DNA of 64,000 bases from Streptococcus sp. oral taxon 061. Lineage in GTDB: Bacteria; Bacillota; Bacilli; Lactobacillales; Streptococcaceae. Shown here piece by piece: positions 1-9,162 of this stretch. The stretch lies in assembly GCF_013394695.1 (NCBI RefSeq), contig NZ_CP058258.1, positions 1,446,001 through 1,510,000 on the forward strand, written 5' to 3'. The notes under the pieces were generated by a model. That model did not search any database, had not been told where the DNA came from, and worked only from the letters and a program-made list of their open reading frames with translations. A program made the position numbers and the translations under genes. Position 1 is the first letter of the stretch. Every line of letters begins with the position of its first letter.

Positions 1-2643
1 AACTTCTTTGACGTCATCTTTATAGTGTTTCAAACTTGCAAGTTCACCATCGTAAATAACGACACCGTCACGAATAACACGGACTTTAGAATCACGGGTA
101 ACTTTTCCGCTAGTAACCATAAATCCACCGATTGTTCCCACTTTAGATACTTTGAAGGTTTCACGGATAATCGCTTCACCGATAACTTTTTCTTCAAATT
201 CTGGATCAAGCATACCTTTCATGGCTTCTTCCATCTCTTCGATAACCTTGTAGATGATGCTGTGGAGACGGATTTCTACATCGTCTGCTTCTGCTTGTTG
301 ACGAGCTTGTGGTGTAGGACGTACGTTGAAACCAATGATAAAGGCATTTGAAGCTTCAGCAAGAGTAACGTCAGATTCGTTGATGGCACCAACTGCTGAG
401 TGGACGATGGTAACTTTTACACCTTCCACATCAATCTTTTGAAGGGAAGCAGCAAGGGCTTCAACTGAACCTTGTACGTCGGCTTTGATAATGACATTAA
501 CAGACTTGAGTTCACCAGCTTTAAGAGTGTCAAAGAGGTTTTCTAGGCTGACACGTTGTGTAGCTTGACGTTGCTTCATAAGAGCACGTTTAGCACGTTC
601 TTCACCAGCTGCACGAGCAGATTTTTCATCTTCGTATACAGCAAAGTGATCACCCGCCATAGGTGCTTCATTCAAACCTGTAATAGATACTGGTGTTGAT
701 GGTCCTGCAACCTTAACACGACGTCCAAGGTCATTGGTCATGGCACGGACACGTCCGAAAGTATTACCAACAACGATTGGGTCTTGAACGTTCAAAGTAC
801 CTTGTTGAACAAGGAGGGTTGCAACCGCACCTTTTCCTTTATCCAAACGGGCTTCAATAACGGTACCGATGGCGCGAACGGTTGGGTCTGCTTTGAGTTC
901 TTGGATTTCAGCCACAAGAAGAACAGTTTCCAAGAGTTCATCGATATTTTGGTTGAATTTAGCTGAGATCTCTACAAACTCAGAATCTCCACCCCAAGCT
1001 GTTGACATAACACCGTGTTCAGCCAATTCACCGATCACACGTTCTGGGTTGGCACCTGGTTTATCAATCTTGTTAATGGCAACGATGATTGGAACATTAG
1101 CTGCTTTTGAGTGGTTGATAGCTTCGATAGTTTGAGGCATAACCCCGTCATCTGCCGCTACGACCAAGATGGTAATATCAGTAACAGAGGCACCACGTGC
1201 ACGCATAGAAGTAAAGGCCGCGTGTCCTGGTGTGTCGAGGAAGGTAATCTTCTTACCATTTTCTTCGATCTGATAGGCACCGATATGCTGAGTGATACCA
1301 CCTGCTTCTCCTGTAGCAACACGAGAATTACGAAGGGTATCCAAAAGGGTTGTTTTACCATGGTCAACGTGTCCCATGATGGTTACAACCGGTGGACGCT
1401 CAATCAACTCATCTTCATTGAGGTATCCATCTTCTACGAAGAAGCGTTCGATATCCGCATTATCCACTTCAACCTTTTGTTTAGCTTCAATTCCGTAATC
1501 AACCATAAGGAGTTCAATTGTTTCACCATCCAGAGATTGGTTTTGAGTGGCCATTACGCCCATCATAAATAGTTTCTTAACAATCTCAGCTGGTTCACGT
1601 TTGATACGTTTTGCGATTTCCGCAACAGTCATACCATCTGTATATTCAAATTCTGTTGGCAACTCATGGAATTTACGCTCTGTAACAGGTTTTGGAGCCT
1701 GGTTACGGTTGTTTTGCTTGTTGCCTTTTTTATTTTTCTTATTGTTATTCCAGTTACTATTTCTTTGATTTCTCACTTGATTCTGACTACTTCGATTCTT
1801 TTGTTGTTTTCTAGGACCATCTTCTTCACGATCGTAATCATCACGATCTTTGTCTGGTCGGGCTTGTTTTTTACGACGTGTATCCACTACAGGCTCTTTG
1901 ACTACAGGAGCTACTTCAACCACTTGCTGAGTTTGTTCAGCTAGCTTAGCAGCTTCTTCAAAGATTTCCTCTGGTTCTTTTCGTTTATTAGCTTGAGCCA
2001 AGGCTTCTTTGGCAACTTGAGACTGTTTGAAGCGTTCCTCGCTTGAGCGTGCGTATTCGGCATTTTGCTCTGCCTTCAGGGCTGCTGCACGAGCCTTGAA
2101 ATCAATACGTGGTCCAGCTTGGTTCGGACGATTGTCCGCTTGTTGGCGGCGATCGTTCCCACGATTTCCTTGACCTTGCTGTTTCTTGGCTTGATCATTA
2201 AAACGACGATTGTCGCGGTTCCCTTGACCTGGTTTTCCACCATTACGGTTCTCATTCTTTTGACGGTTCCCGTTTTGTTGTTGGTCGCGGTTGTTGCCCT
2301 TGTTTTGCTTGCGTCGCTCTGCTTGCTCTTTTGCACGAGCTTCACGCTCTGCCTTGAAGTTTCGGCTTTGTGGTCTAGCAGCTACTACTTTTTCTTCCTT
2401 AGGAGCTACTGGTGTTTCAGATTTCTTTTCTACCTTCGCTTCACTTGCTTTTGGTGCTACAGGTTTTGCTTCTGCTTTAGGGGCAGCAGGCTTAAAGCTA
2501 GCAACGATTTTTTCAGCAGCATCAGCTTCAACGCTTGACGAGTGGCTCTTCACCTCCAAGCCCAACTCTTTTGCACGCGCTACAACTTCCTTACTTTCTT
2601 TTCCAAGTTCTTTTGCGATTTCGTACAATCTTTTCTTAGACAA
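1..2643 (-). CDS. infB: Translation initiation factor IF-2 (partial, C-terminus beyond left edge)
   Basis: IF-2 is the GTPase that brings initiator tRNA to the 30S subunit and promotes subunit joining. I read 881 codons with no stop. The N-terminus ([13 protein letters not shown]) is the IF2_N helical domain, followed by a long Lys/Arg/Asn/Gln-rich disordered linker to about residue 330, a second IF2_N-like segment, the G domain with P-loop GHVDHGKTT at residues 424-432, DTPGH and NKID motifs, then the beta-barrel and IF-2 domains. The start is a TTG at 2641-2643, preceded by GAGGAGG with 7 nt spacing; there is no usable ATG nearby. It is the last visible gene of the rimP-nusA-rnpM-ylxQ-infB operon, 16 nt after ylxQ. 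An estimated 50 or so C-terminal residues are missing at the window edge. Confidence 0.97.
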   Translation of the reverse strand, partial: MSKKRLYEIAKELGKESKEVVARAKELGLEVKSHSSSVEADAAEKIVASFKPAAPKAEAKPVAPKASEAKVEKKSETPVAPKEEKVVAARPQSRNFKAEREARAKEQAERRKQNKGNNRDQQQNGNRQKNENRNGGKPGQGNRDNRRFNDQAKKQQGQGNRGNDRRQQADNRPNQAGPRIDFKARAAALKAEQNAEYARSSEERFKQSQVAKEALAQANKRKEPEEIFEEAAKLAEQTQQVVEVAPVVKEPVVDTRRKKQARPDKDRDDYDREEDGPRKQQKNRSSQNQVRNQRNSNWNNNKKNKKGNKQNNRNQAPKPVTERKFHELPTEFEYTDGMTVAEIAKRIKREPAEIVKKLFMMGVMATQNQSLDGETIELLMVDYGIEAKQKVEVDNADIERFFVEDGYLNEDELIERPPVVTIMGHVDHGKTTLLDTLRNSRVATGEAGGITQHIGAYQIEENGKKITFLDTPGHAAFTSMRARGASVTDITILVVAADDGVMPQTIEAINHSKAANVPIIVAINKIDKPGANPERVIGELAEHGVMSTAWGGDSEFVEISAKFNQNIDELLETVLLVAEIQELKADPTVRAIGTVIEARLDKGKGAVATLLVQQGTLNVQDPIVVGNTFGRVRAMTNDLGRRVKVAGPSTPVSITGLNEAPMAGDHFAVYEDEKSARAAGEERAKRALMKQRQATQRVSLENLFDTLKAGELKSVNVIIKADVQGSVEALAASLQKIDVEGVKVTIVHSAVGAINESDVTLAEASNAFIIGFNVRPTPQARQQAEADDVEIRLHSIIYKVIEEMEEAMKGMLDPEFEEKVIGEAIIRETFKVSKVGTIGGFMVTSGKVTRDSKVRVIRDGVVIYDGELASLKHYKDDVKEV

Positions 2644-2659
2644 ATCATGTCCTCCTCTT

Positions 2660-2959
2660 CTATTCCATAAGAGACCTCATTTTCTTTGTAAATCCAGCAT
2701 CTGTCACAGCTAAAACCTTTCTTGATTTCCCAACTGCTATGCTTAATTCCAGTGTTGAAAACACGGTTACAACTTCTACTTGATAATAGTGACTTTTATC
2801 TTGAATCTTCTTGGTCAGGTTGGGGGCAGCATCATGCGCTAGAAATACCAGCTTGGCTTTCTGTTCCTGAATGGCTTTGACAACCATTTCTTCACCCGAG
2901 ATAATTTTCCCTGCTCGTTGAGCAAGTCCCAAGAGATTACTTACTTTTTGTTTATTCAA
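2660..2959 (-). CDS. ylxQ: L7Ae-family RNA-binding protein YlxQ
   Basis: Ninety-nine residues with the L7Ae/L30e/S12e fold: an N-terminal [16 protein letters not shown] block, the [11 protein letters not shown] strand-turn and a central VTVFS strand, all typical of the YlxQ family found in Firmicute nusA-infB operons. These proteins bind kink-turn-like RNA; the cellular role is not firmly known. The start overlaps the end of rnpM by 8 nt, so the two are translationally coupled. Length is normal for the family. Annotated elsewhere as ribosomal protein L7Ae-like. Assignment is by pattern and operon position. Confidence 0.9.
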   Translation of the reverse strand: MNKQKVSNLLGLAQRAGKIISGEEMVVKAIQEQKAKLVFLAHDAAPNLTKKIQDKSHYYQVEVVTVFSTLELSIAVGKSRKVLAVTDAGFTKKMRSLME

Positions 2960-3245
2960 GTCCTAACTCTCTTCTTTTCACTTTGTGATCAACATAAGCA
3001 ATCAACTCGTCATAAAAACTTTCTTCAACTTCCATGTTAAAGCTACGGTTAAAGACTTTTTTCTTTTTAGCCTCTAGGGCTTCTGCATTGTCTAGCTTGA
3101 TATAAGCGCCACGGCCATTAGCCTTGCCTGTCGGGTCGATAAAGACCTCTCCTTCTTTGTTCTTGACAATACGGAGTAAATCTCGCTTATCAATTACTTC
3201 GTTGGAAACAACAGACTTGCGCAAAGGGATTTTTCTTGTTTTCAT
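2952..3245 (-). CDS. rnpM: RNase P modulator RnpM (YlxR, DUF448)
   Basis: Ninety-seven residues of the YlxR/DUF448 family, which binds RNA; B. subtilis YlxR was recently renamed RnpM because it binds the RNase P RNA and modulates the enzyme. Visible family marks are the basic N-terminus (MKTRKIPLRKSV), the RDLLRIVKN strand, and the GRGAYI motif near residues 44-49. It lies between nusA and ylxQ, overlapping ylxQ by 8 nt and starting 21 nt after nusA. The family is normally about 90-100 residues with two cysteines in many species; none are seen here, as is usual in streptococci. Confidence 0.9.
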   Translation of the reverse strand: MKTRKIPLRKSVVSNEVIDKRDLLRIVKNKEGEVFIDPTGKANGRGAYIKLDNAEALEAKKKKVFNRSFNMEVEESFYDELIAYVDHKVKRRELGLE

Positions 3246-3266
3246 CTTCCCCTCCTCTTGCAGCTT

Positions 3267-4403
3267 TTATTCTTCTGTCAATTCTTCTGTGTCAGCGAAA
3301 TCAACTTGACCTGCTTCTTCCATAGCTTCAAATTCACTTGCAGACTTGATATCGATACGGTATCCAGTCAAGTGAGCTGCCAAGCGAACGTTTTGTCCAC
3401 GACGACCGATTGCAAGAGAAAGTTTATTATCTGGTACAACAACCAAGGCACGCTTGCTATCATTTTCATCAAAGATAACTTGGTCAACTTCGGCAGGAGC
3501 AATGGCATTGTAGATAAATTCAGCTGGATCTGCTACCCATTCGATAACGTCAATGTTTTCTTCTACTGGTACCATGCGGTCACTCTTAGCATCGTAGCGA
3601 GCTGGGTGGAATTTGCTAGTGATTTTCTTAATGTTTGCACCACCACGTCCAACGATTGTTCCGATAGCATCAACGTTAGGATTGTGGCTACGAACCGCAA
3701 CTTTCGTACGATCACCTGCTTCACGGGCTACGCTCATGATTTCAACAGTTCCGTCGTAAACTTCAGGAATTTCTTGTTCCATCAAACGTTTTATCATTTC
3801 TGGATGGCTACGACTTACAAAGACGTTAACTCCACGAGGGTTGTCTTCCACTTTGTAGACATAAACTTCAATACGATCGTGGGAAGCAAAGACTTCTCCA
3901 GGAATTTGGTCTTGTTTTGACAATTGAGCTTCGATGCTTCCAAGGTTGACGTAAATGAAGCGGTTGTCAAAACGTTCAACTGTACCTGACATGATTTCTT
4001 GTTCATGCTCTTTGTAAGTATTGTAGGTAATGGCACGTGTTTGCTTACGCATTTTCTCCATGATGGTTTGTTTAGCAGATTGGGCTGCTACACGACCAAA
4101 CTCTCCTGGTGCTTCTTCAAATTTGATTTTATCACCAAGCTCATAGGCTGAATTAATGGCAAGGGCATCTTTCAAGCTAATTTCCAAACGGCTATCAAAT
4201 ACTTCATCAACAACTTCACGGACAGTGTAGACTGTAAAGTCACCTGTTTTTTCGTTGAAGTCGATAGCTACGCTATCTGATTGACCATAGCGTCTACGAT
4301 AAGCAGAACGAAGTGATTCTACTACTGCGTCGATGATATCTTCTTTCTTGATTCCCTTGTCTTCTTCCAAAATGCGGAAGGCCTCTAGCATTTCTTTACT
4401 CAT
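3267..4403 (-). CDS. nusA: Transcription termination/antitermination factor NusA
   Basis: NusA binds RNA polymerase and nascent RNA to control pausing, termination and antitermination. The 378-residue protein has the N-terminal polymerase-binding domain (MLEAFRILEEDKGI; the segment with VAIDF), an S1 domain starting about residue 130 (SGTVERFDNRFIYVNLG), and KH1/KH2 with the VGRGGANIKKI and AIGRRGQNVRLA loops. The C-terminus is a short acidic tail rather than the long acidic repeats of proteobacterial NusA, normal for Firmicutes. It follows rimP by 41 nt and precedes rnpM by 21 nt in the same operon. Confidence 0.97.
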   Translation of the reverse strand: MSKEMLEAFRILEEDKGIKKEDIIDAVVESLRSAYRRRYGQSDSVAIDFNEKTGDFTVYTVREVVDEVFDSRLEISLKDALAINSAYELGDKIKFEEAPGEFGRVAAQSAKQTIMEKMRKQTRAITYNTYKEHEQEIMSGTVERFDNRFIYVNLGSIEAQLSKQDQIPGEVFASHDRIEVYVYKVEDNPRGVNVFVSRSHPEMIKRLMEQEIPEVYDGTVEIMSVAREAGDRTKVAVRSHNPNVDAIGTIVGRGGANIKKITSKFHPARYDAKSDRMVPVEENIDVIEWVADPAEFIYNAIAPAEVDQVIFDENDSKRALVVVPDNKLSLAIGRRGQNVRLAAHLTGYRIDIKSASEFEAMEEAGQVDFADTEELTEE

Positions 4404-4444
4404 GTTCTTTTTACTTTTGAATTCTCAAAAGCTATCCTTTCTTT

Positions 4445-4924
4445 CTATAATTTTACTGCTAAACGTGCTTTTGATACCAAGTTATATGGAATTTGGACTG
4501 TTTTCTTGCGCGTTTTATCCATATATTCCATAGTCAACTCGTCCTCTTCAAAGGACAACAAGGTTCCTTCAAAAACCTTTTGCTTGTCGATGGCTTGATA
4601 GAGCCCGACATGGATGTATTTCCCGACCGCTCCAGCGACTGCTTCCTTGGTTTTCAAAGGACGCTCCAATCCTGGACTGGTAATTTCTAGGAAATATTGT
4701 TCTGGGAAGGGATCCGGCTTGATAGTGTCTAGGACAGGACTGATAATTTCAGTCAAGTCTGCTGTATCATTCAAGGTGATTCCTTCAGGCTTGTCTACAA
4801 AAATACTAAGAATCATGTCACTACCAATTTTTCCATACTCGATATCTACGAGTTCAAAAGGAGCTTCAATGACAGGTTCTACGACTTCTCTGACTAATTC
4901 AACGATCGTTGCGATTGCGTCCAC
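4445..4924 (-). CDS. rimP: Ribosome maturation factor RimP
   Basis: RimP assists late assembly of the 30S subunit. The protein is 159 residues, with the N-terminal alpha/beta domain ([21 protein letters not shown]) and the conserved [11 protein letters not shown] motif near residues 83-93. It is the first gene of the rimP-nusA-infB operon. The chosen start is a GTG at 4922-4924; the strong GAGGAGG sequence runs directly into this codon, leaving no spacer. An ATC three codons later (codon 4) would sit 8 nt from the AGGAGG. The upstream leader contains a hairpin (4938-4963) and a good promoter (4985-5013). Confidence 0.93.
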   Translation of the reverse strand: MDAIATIVELVREVVEPVIEAPFELVDIEYGKIGSDMILSIFVDKPEGITLNDTADLTEIISPVLDTIKPDPFPEQYFLEITSPGLERPLKTKEAVAGAVGKYIHVGLYQAIDKQKVFEGTLLSFEEDELTMEYMDKTRKKTVQIPYNLVSKARLAVKL

Positions 4925-4937
4925 CTCCTCATAAGCA

Positions 4938-4963
4938 AGAGGCGAAGATATCTCCCCGCCTCT
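4938..4963 (-). promoter_or_regulatory. Hairpin in the rimP-nusA operon leader
   Basis: A 7-bp perfect stem, AGAGGCG paired with CGCCTCT, closes a 12-nt loop that itself contains the palindrome AGATATCT. It lies between the promoter and the rimP ribosome-binding site, so it is transcribed as part of the leader. It has no U-tract, so a simple terminator is unlikely; control of translation or RNA stability is an inference. Confidence 0.5.
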
Positions 4964-4984
4964 CTTTCTTATATTCTTGCTAAT

Positions 4985-5013
4985 AGTATAGCACTTTTAT
5001 GTACTAATGTAAA
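4985..5013 (-). promoter_or_regulatory. Promoter of the rimP-nusA-infB operon
   Basis: On the minus strand, -35 TTTACA (5008-5013) and -10 TATACT (4985-4990) are separated by exactly 17 bp. Transcription would start about 50 nt before the rimP start. Confidence 0.75.
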
Positions 5014-5029
5014 GCATAAGCACCCAAAT

Positions 5030-5045
5030 AGCTTGGATTCAAGCT
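5030..5045 (-). terminator. Probable terminator after trmB
   Basis: AGCTTG/CAAGCT 6-bp stem with a 4-nt loop, 6 nt beyond the trmB stop. On the minus strand the following T-run is short (ATTT); on the plus strand it is stronger (TTTTTC), but no plus-strand gene ends here. Confidence 0.5.
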
Positions 5046-5050
5046 TTTTC

Positions 5051-5686
5051 TTAAAATTCTGCCTCAACTCGGTAGATAACTTGCCCCTTACTTGAGAACT
5101 TTTGCTCATACTCAGTCATGACATTTCCTTCAAAGTCGCTGGCATGTAAATCAAGCCAAACAGCATTTAGCTTCATACCATATTGTGAAAAGCTCACTAA
5201 ACTATATTCAAACAAGCCACGATTATCTGTCTTGAAATGAATTTCACCATGTTCAGGCAAGATTCGCTTAAAGGTATCCAAGAAGCTCTTGTAGGTCAAA
5301 CGACGTTTCTCATGACGTTTTTTAGGCCATGGATCCGAGAAATTCAAATACAAGCGGTCGATTTCGCCATCTTCAAAATAATTGGTCAATTCTGAACCAT
5401 CAACCCATAGAAGTTTGATATTGGGAACTCCAACTTCTAAGACCTTGTCTAAGGCATAGCTTAATACAGACTTCTGAATATCAATCCCGATATAGTTGAT
5501 ACCAGGATTTTGTTTGGCCATTCCTGTTACGAAAGCTCCTTTGCCACTACCAACCTCTACATGGATTGGATTGTCATTACCAAACAAATCTCGCCACTTA
5601 CCTTTAGCTTCTGCGGGATTTAAAACAACGTACTGCGGATTAGCCTCTAACAGTTCTGTTGCACCTTTACGATTTCTAACTCTCAT
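5051..5686 (-). CDS. trmB: tRNA (guanine-N7-)-methyltransferase
   Basis: TrmB methylates G46 in the variable loop of tRNAs using S-adenosylmethionine. The 211 residues show the SAM-binding motif [11 protein letters not shown] near 41-51, [25 protein letters not shown] and the family signature [18 protein letters not shown] near 115-132. Length is normal. Its ATG overlaps the ccrZ stop (5683-5686, ATGA), so it is coupled to ccrZ, the same pairing known in pneumococcus. Confidence 0.96.
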   Translation of the reverse strand: MRVRNRKGATELLEANPQYVVLNPAEAKGKWRDLFGNDNPIHVEVGSGKGAFVTGMAKQNPGINYIGIDIQKSVLSYALDKVLEVGVPNIKLLWVDGSELTNYFEDGEIDRLYLNFSDPWPKKRHEKRRLTYKSFLDTFKRILPEHGEIHFKTDNRGLFEYSLVSFSQYGMKLNAVWLDLHASDFEGNVMTEYEQKFSSKGQVIYRVEAEF

Positions 5687-6477
5687 TTTTTCTTTCCATA
5701 CTTATCTCGGAAGCTACGCAAAGCATAAATCTCCCGATTTACATTATCCAAATCTTGATTTTCATAGTATTTGGTAATTAGGCTCAAAAAGGACAGTTGA
5801 GCATACCAATATAACTTATTCAAAACTGTTTGATTGTACTTGTAGCCATAATTAGTCAGCCACTCTTGCCATTGAAACTCTGGAATATAGTGACAGAGTA
5901 GATAGGCCACATCAAACATACGATCAGTCAAGCGAACAGAATCCCAGTCTACCAAGTAAATCAAGCCGCTCTCTGTCTCAAACCAATTGCTGTGACGAAC
6001 ATCCCCATGAACTATGGTTGCATAATCTTCCCTAAACCCAGGAAGGTTCTCACGCAAGTCACCTAGAACCATACGTAGATACTGGTTATTTTTCAACGCA
6101 TCAGGAGCCTTATTTACCCATGATTGAAGCAAATCCGAAGGCGTTTCTAATGCATACCCCAAGCGTGTCAACTGGGTCATTAAGGGACGTGAACGGTGTA
6201 AACGGGTCAAAATATCGATAATTTGTTTACGGTTCATATCTCCTGGCGTCAAAATGTTCCCTGTCAACCATTCCTGAGCAGACATATCACGACCGTCTGG
6301 CAAACGACGGCTCCAGAGTAATTGCGGCGCAATTTGCTCTCTAGCTAAACCAGGCAGGATTGGAGAAGTATTCATTTTTATAAAAACACGTTTTCCATCA
6401 GGATAACTCCCCATATAAGCTTTTCCACTCTTCCCAGATATCGGGGTTAGCGTTAGCTCAATATCACCCAAGTCCAT
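5683..6477 (-). CDS. ccrZ: Cell-cycle regulator CcrZ, aminoglycoside phosphotransferase-like kinase
   Basis: This 264-residue protein closely matches pneumococcal CcrZ, a division-site protein that couples cell division to DnaA-driven replication initiation and has kinase activity on ribose in B. subtilis-type homologs. The APH/choline kinase fold is visible: a lysine in VFIKMN (about 31-36), the catalytic HGDVRHSNW (H157, D159, N164) and the metal-binding LVDWDS (176-180). The start is 47 nt after ecsB in the opposite transcription sense order (ecsB lies downstream of hit divergence, same strand). It overlaps trmB by 4 nt. In pneumococcus, the blp bacteriocin locus lies on this gene's upstream side; here ecsB is directly adjacent. 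Confidence 0.93.
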   Translation of the reverse strand: MDLGDIELTLTPISGKSGKAYMGSYPDGKRVFIKMNTSPILPGLAREQIAPQLLWSRRLPDGRDMSAQEWLTGNILTPGDMNRKQIIDILTRLHRSRPLMTQLTRLGYALETPSDLLQSWVNKAPDALKNNQYLRMVLGDLRENLPGFREDYATIVHGDVRHSNWFETESGLIYLVDWDSVRLTDRMFDVAYLLCHYIPEFQWQEWLTNYGYKYNQTVLNKLYWYAQLSFLSLITKYYENQDLDNVNREIYALRSFRDKYGKKK

Positions 6478-6524
6478 TTTTTTCCTCCGAATAAAGTTTC
6501 CTTATTATTCTACTAATTTTTATG

Positions 6525-7574
6525 CTATTCGTCAACCAATCTTCTCAGTTGATATGGCAAATAAAGATATTGCAATACAAGGCCTGCTCCCACAAGGACT
6601 AAAACTAGAATTTTGTCCTTGAAAACAAGCAATCCTAAAAGACTTTCCAAGGCTAAGGCAAAGATCCCAATCGCTCTCAAGATTTCCTTCAAGCCTTTCT
6701 CTTTTTGCCCCTTACCTACTGGGAATAATTGCGTTAAATATTGATAGTCAAAGGCATGATAGAGGGCTAGAAGCTGGAATAACAAAAGATAATTGAATAA
6801 AATTACAATTGCTACCGCAATCCAAGATTGCTCAATGAAGATGAGAGCGGTCAAAGATAGGATTATGAGTCGCAGACTAAGGGCGAATAAATCTCCATTT
6901 CTAAGATAGGAGCGGAGATAAAGATTCTGCCAGATTTTCCCTGGTACTTTCTGAACGCCCTTGAGGATAAAGTCCAGGTAAGCTCGACGTTTAACACTGT
7001 TTGAAATTCCCTTAACCTGGGTAAAGAGGGCAAAAAACCGAAGCAAGAACTGCTTGCGTTTGCTTTCCTGGGCAATGGCAAAATCCCAGTCAAGTCCATT
7101 TCCAAGGAAAAAGTTGCTAGACTTTTGGCGAAAAATCACATATTTTACTATCCCCAAGACAAGGAGATAGACTCCAAAAAACGGCAAACCAAGACCCATG
7201 GCTAAGAATAAAGGCGCAAACAGGAGCAAAAAGAGAGTCTGTACACTGACCCAAAAGATGAAAGAAATCAGACTCTGCTTCTGGATGTGTTCTCTCACTT
7301 CTTCTTCAGCAACTAAAAGAAATAGTTTGTCAGGCACTTCTAGATAGGTCGCAATACCACCCCAAAGCAAAAGTAAAATAGATATCATCCCAATCAAAAT
7401 TAGGATTGGGAAATGATTCTCAGGAAAGTGTTGGAGCAACTGGTTGTACTGGTAGGCCAAAAATCCTAACAACACCAACAAAAATAAGACAAAATGGTCA
7501 TTGAGCACATAACGGAGATAGCCCAAGCATTCCTTGCGAAATTCCTGCTTTCGTTTTAAAAACAAGTCCTTCAT
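6525..7574 (-). CDS. ecsB: EcsB-family ABC transporter membrane subunit
   Basis: EcsB is the membrane part of the Ecs ABC transporter, linked in Firmicutes to intramembrane proteolysis, secretion and competence; the substrate is not settled. The 349-residue protein begins with a cytoplasmic KDLFLKRKQEFRKECLGYLRYV stretch characteristic of the family (here given only as a pattern), then about eight hydrophobic segments (for example near residues 30-45, 53-72, 105-145, 235-265, 305-340). It overlaps the ecsA stop by 4 nt and shares its promoter. Confidence 0.88.
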   Translation of the reverse strand: MKDLFLKRKQEFRKECLGYLRYVLNDHFVLFLLVLLGFLAYQYNQLLQHFPENHFPILILIGMISILLLLWGGIATYLEVPDKLFLLVAEEEVREHIQKQSLISFIFWVSVQTLFLLLFAPLFLAMGLGLPFFGVYLLVLGIVKYVIFRQKSSNFFLGNGLDWDFAIAQESKRKQFLLRFFALFTQVKGISNSVKRRAYLDFILKGVQKVPGKIWQNLYLRSYLRNGDLFALSLRLIILSLTALIFIEQSWIAVAIVILFNYLLLFQLLALYHAFDYQYLTQLFPVGKGQKEKGLKEILRAIGIFALALESLLGLLVFKDKILVLVLVGAGLVLQYLYLPYQLRRLVDE

Positions 7575-8302
7575 AACTCCTCCTCTTTGGTCAGAGCCAA
7601 ATAGATATCATTGAGGCTTGCTTCTGGCATATCAAAGGCTTCTCGGAGCTGTTGGAGATTTCCTTTGGCTCTTACTTGACCTTTGTGAAGAATGACAAAA
7701 GAGTCACACATCTTTTCAGCAGAATCAAGAACGTGGGTACTCATAAGGATAGACTTTCCTTTTTTCTTTTCCGCTTCTAAAAGTTGAATCAAATCTGAAA
7801 TCGCCAAAGGATCAAGACCAAGGAAAGGTTCGTCTACGATAAAGAGACTAGGATCCACGACAAAGGCACAGATAATCATAACCTTTTGCTTCATCCCTTT
7901 GGAAAAATGAACTGGAAACCAATCCAATTTTTGATCCAAACGGAACACTTTTAAAAGCGGCTCTACACGTTCAAAAGCTAGATTTTGCTCGATACCATAG
8001 GCCATAGCAACTGTCTCAATATGCTCTTTGAGAGTCAATTCTTCATACAAGCTAGGAGTTTCAGGAATATAACCAATCTGCTGACGATATTCACGAGGAT
8101 TAGCACCTAAGGTTAGCCCGTCGATGAATATTTCTCCACTATAAGGTGTCAAAAGTCCAATAATCTCATTGATGGTCGTCGATTTCCCAGCACCATTGAG
8201 ACCGATCAAACCGACCAACTGCCCACTTTCAACTGTAAAAGACACATCTTTCAAGACAGGGACATGAACGTAGCCACCTGTCAGATTTTTAATTTCTAAC
8301 AT
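7571..8302 (-). CDS. ecsA: EcsA-family ABC transporter ATP-binding subunit
   Basis: A 243-residue ATPase with Walker A GLNGAGKSTT (about 34-43), Q-loop IGYIPETPSLYEELT, an ABC signature in the degenerate form HFSKGMKQKV (about 132-141), Walker B LFIVDEPFLGLDP and the H-loop STHVLDSAEKMCD. This is the EcsA pattern. It powers EcsB, with which it overlaps by 4 nt. Its start codon lies in a short divergent region shared with hit, an arrangement conserved in streptococci and in Bacillus (hit-ecsAB). Confidence 0.92.
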   Translation of the reverse strand: MLEIKNLTGGYVHVPVLKDVSFTVESGQLVGLIGLNGAGKSTTINEIIGLLTPYSGEIFIDGLTLGANPREYRQQIGYIPETPSLYEELTLKEHIETVAMAYGIEQNLAFERVEPLLKVFRLDQKLDWFPVHFSKGMKQKVMIICAFVVDPSLFIVDEPFLGLDPLAISDLIQLLEAEKKKGKSILMSTHVLDSAEKMCDSFVILHKGQVRAKGNLQQLREAFDMPEASLNDIYLALTKEEEL

Positions 8303-8316
8303 ATTTTCTCCAAATC

Positions 8317-8325
8317 TGGTATAAT
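8317..8325 (+). promoter_or_regulatory. Extended -10 promoter of hit
   Basis: TGGTATAAT, a perfect extended -10 (TGnTATAAT), about 45 nt before the hit start. No clear -35 is present; at the proper distance the sequence falls over the ecsA start codon. Confidence 0.65.
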
Positions 8326-8333
8326 GTAGCTAT

Positions 8334-8342
8334 ATTATATCA
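8334..8342 (-). promoter_or_regulatory. Extended -10 promoter of ecsAB
   Basis: Minus-strand TGATATAAT, a perfect extended -10, about 32 nt before the ecsA start. It lies only 8 bp from the opposing hit -10, so the two promoters overlap and are likely to interfere. Confidence 0.6.
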
Positions 8343-8369
8343 AAATTCAATACAGTAGAGGTAGATTTT

Positions 8370-8780
8370 ATGTCAGATTGTATTTTTTGTAAGATTATCG
8401 CAGGAGAAATCCCTGCAGCCAAGGTTTATGAGGATGAGCAAGTCCTTGCCTTTCTTGATATTTCTCAAGTAACACCTGGTCATACCTTGGTCGTACCTAA
8501 AGAACACTATCGCAACCTTTTAGAAATGGATTCGACGAGCTCTAGCCAACTCTTTGCAAAGATTCCAGTCATTTCTCAAAAGGTTATGAAAGCTACCCAA
8601 GCTGAAGGCATGAATATCATCGCCAACTGCGAAAAGGTAGCTGGACAAACCGTTTTCCATACCCATGTCCATCTAGTTCCTCGTTATGGTGCCGAGGATG
8701 ACCTAAAAATTGACTTTGTTGCCCATGAACCTGACTTTGACAAACTTGCCCAAGTCGCTGAAACGATCAAAAACGCTTAA
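8370..8780 (+). CDS. hit: HIT family hydrolase
   Basis: Histidine-triad nucleotide-binding protein of 136 residues; HIT enzymes hydrolyse nucleoside phosphoramidates and similar adenylated compounds. The N-terminal zinc-type CIFCKIIAGEIPA motif, the TPGHTLVVPKEHYRNL strand and the catalytic HTHVHLVPR (HxHxHxx) near residues 97-105 are all present. SD AGAGGT precedes the ATG by 8 nt. Divergent from ecsAB; followed 9 nt later by the small membrane-anchored gene at 8790. Confidence 0.95.
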   Translation: MSDCIFCKIIAGEIPAAKVYEDEQVLAFLDISQVTPGHTLVVPKEHYRNLLEMDSTSSSQLFAKIPVISQKVMKATQAEGMNIIANCEKVAGQTVFHTHVHLVPRYGAEDDLKIDFVAHEPDFDKLAQVAETIKNA

Positions 8781-8789
8781 GGAGTTCCT

Positions 8790-9077
8790 ATGAAACTATC
8801 AAATTTACTACTTTTTGCTGGATCAGCAGTCGGATCTTACCTCCTCGTTAAAAATCGTGAAGTTATCACTGAAGATGTTTTAGATACTACTGATCGAGTT
8901 GAAGCAATCAAAGGTGATTTAGATGTTATCCAAAATAGCTTACAAATTATCAATCAACAAAAAGAAGTCATCAAGGAATACCAAGAAGACCTAACCTATA
9001 AATTTAAAGTCTTAGAAAAAGACCTCCAAGCAAGACTTGCTGTGATAAAAGAACTACGAGAAACTGAAGAAAACTAA
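8790..9077 (+). CDS. Small membrane-anchored coiled-coil protein (YtxH-like)
   Basis: Ninety-five residues: a short hydrophobic N-terminus (LSNLLLFAGSAVGSYLLV, about 3-20), then a charged helical stretch with heptad-like hydrophobic spacing to the end, predicted coiled coil. Not assignable to a function; the layout resembles YtxH-type proteins. It follows hit by 9 nt with SD AAGGAGTT and is probably in the same transcript. A comparable small gene sits beside hit in pneumococcus, from memory. Confidence 0.75.
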   Translation: MKLSNLLLFAGSAVGSYLLVKNREVITEDVLDTTDRVEAIKGDLDVIQNSLQIINQQKEVIKEYQEDLTYKFKVLEKDLQARLAVIKELRETEEN

Positions 9078-9162
9078 AGAAAGGAAAGCATCCAACTTTC
9101 CTCATATCCCCTTAAATCCATCTTGGATTACCAGCTCCTAATAGAAAAGGGAGGGACTAAAC

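Noticed and set aside
1-2643. Several 60-150 codon frames on the plus strand across infB
   Set aside because: They are shadows of the infB coding strand, without SD or family resemblance.
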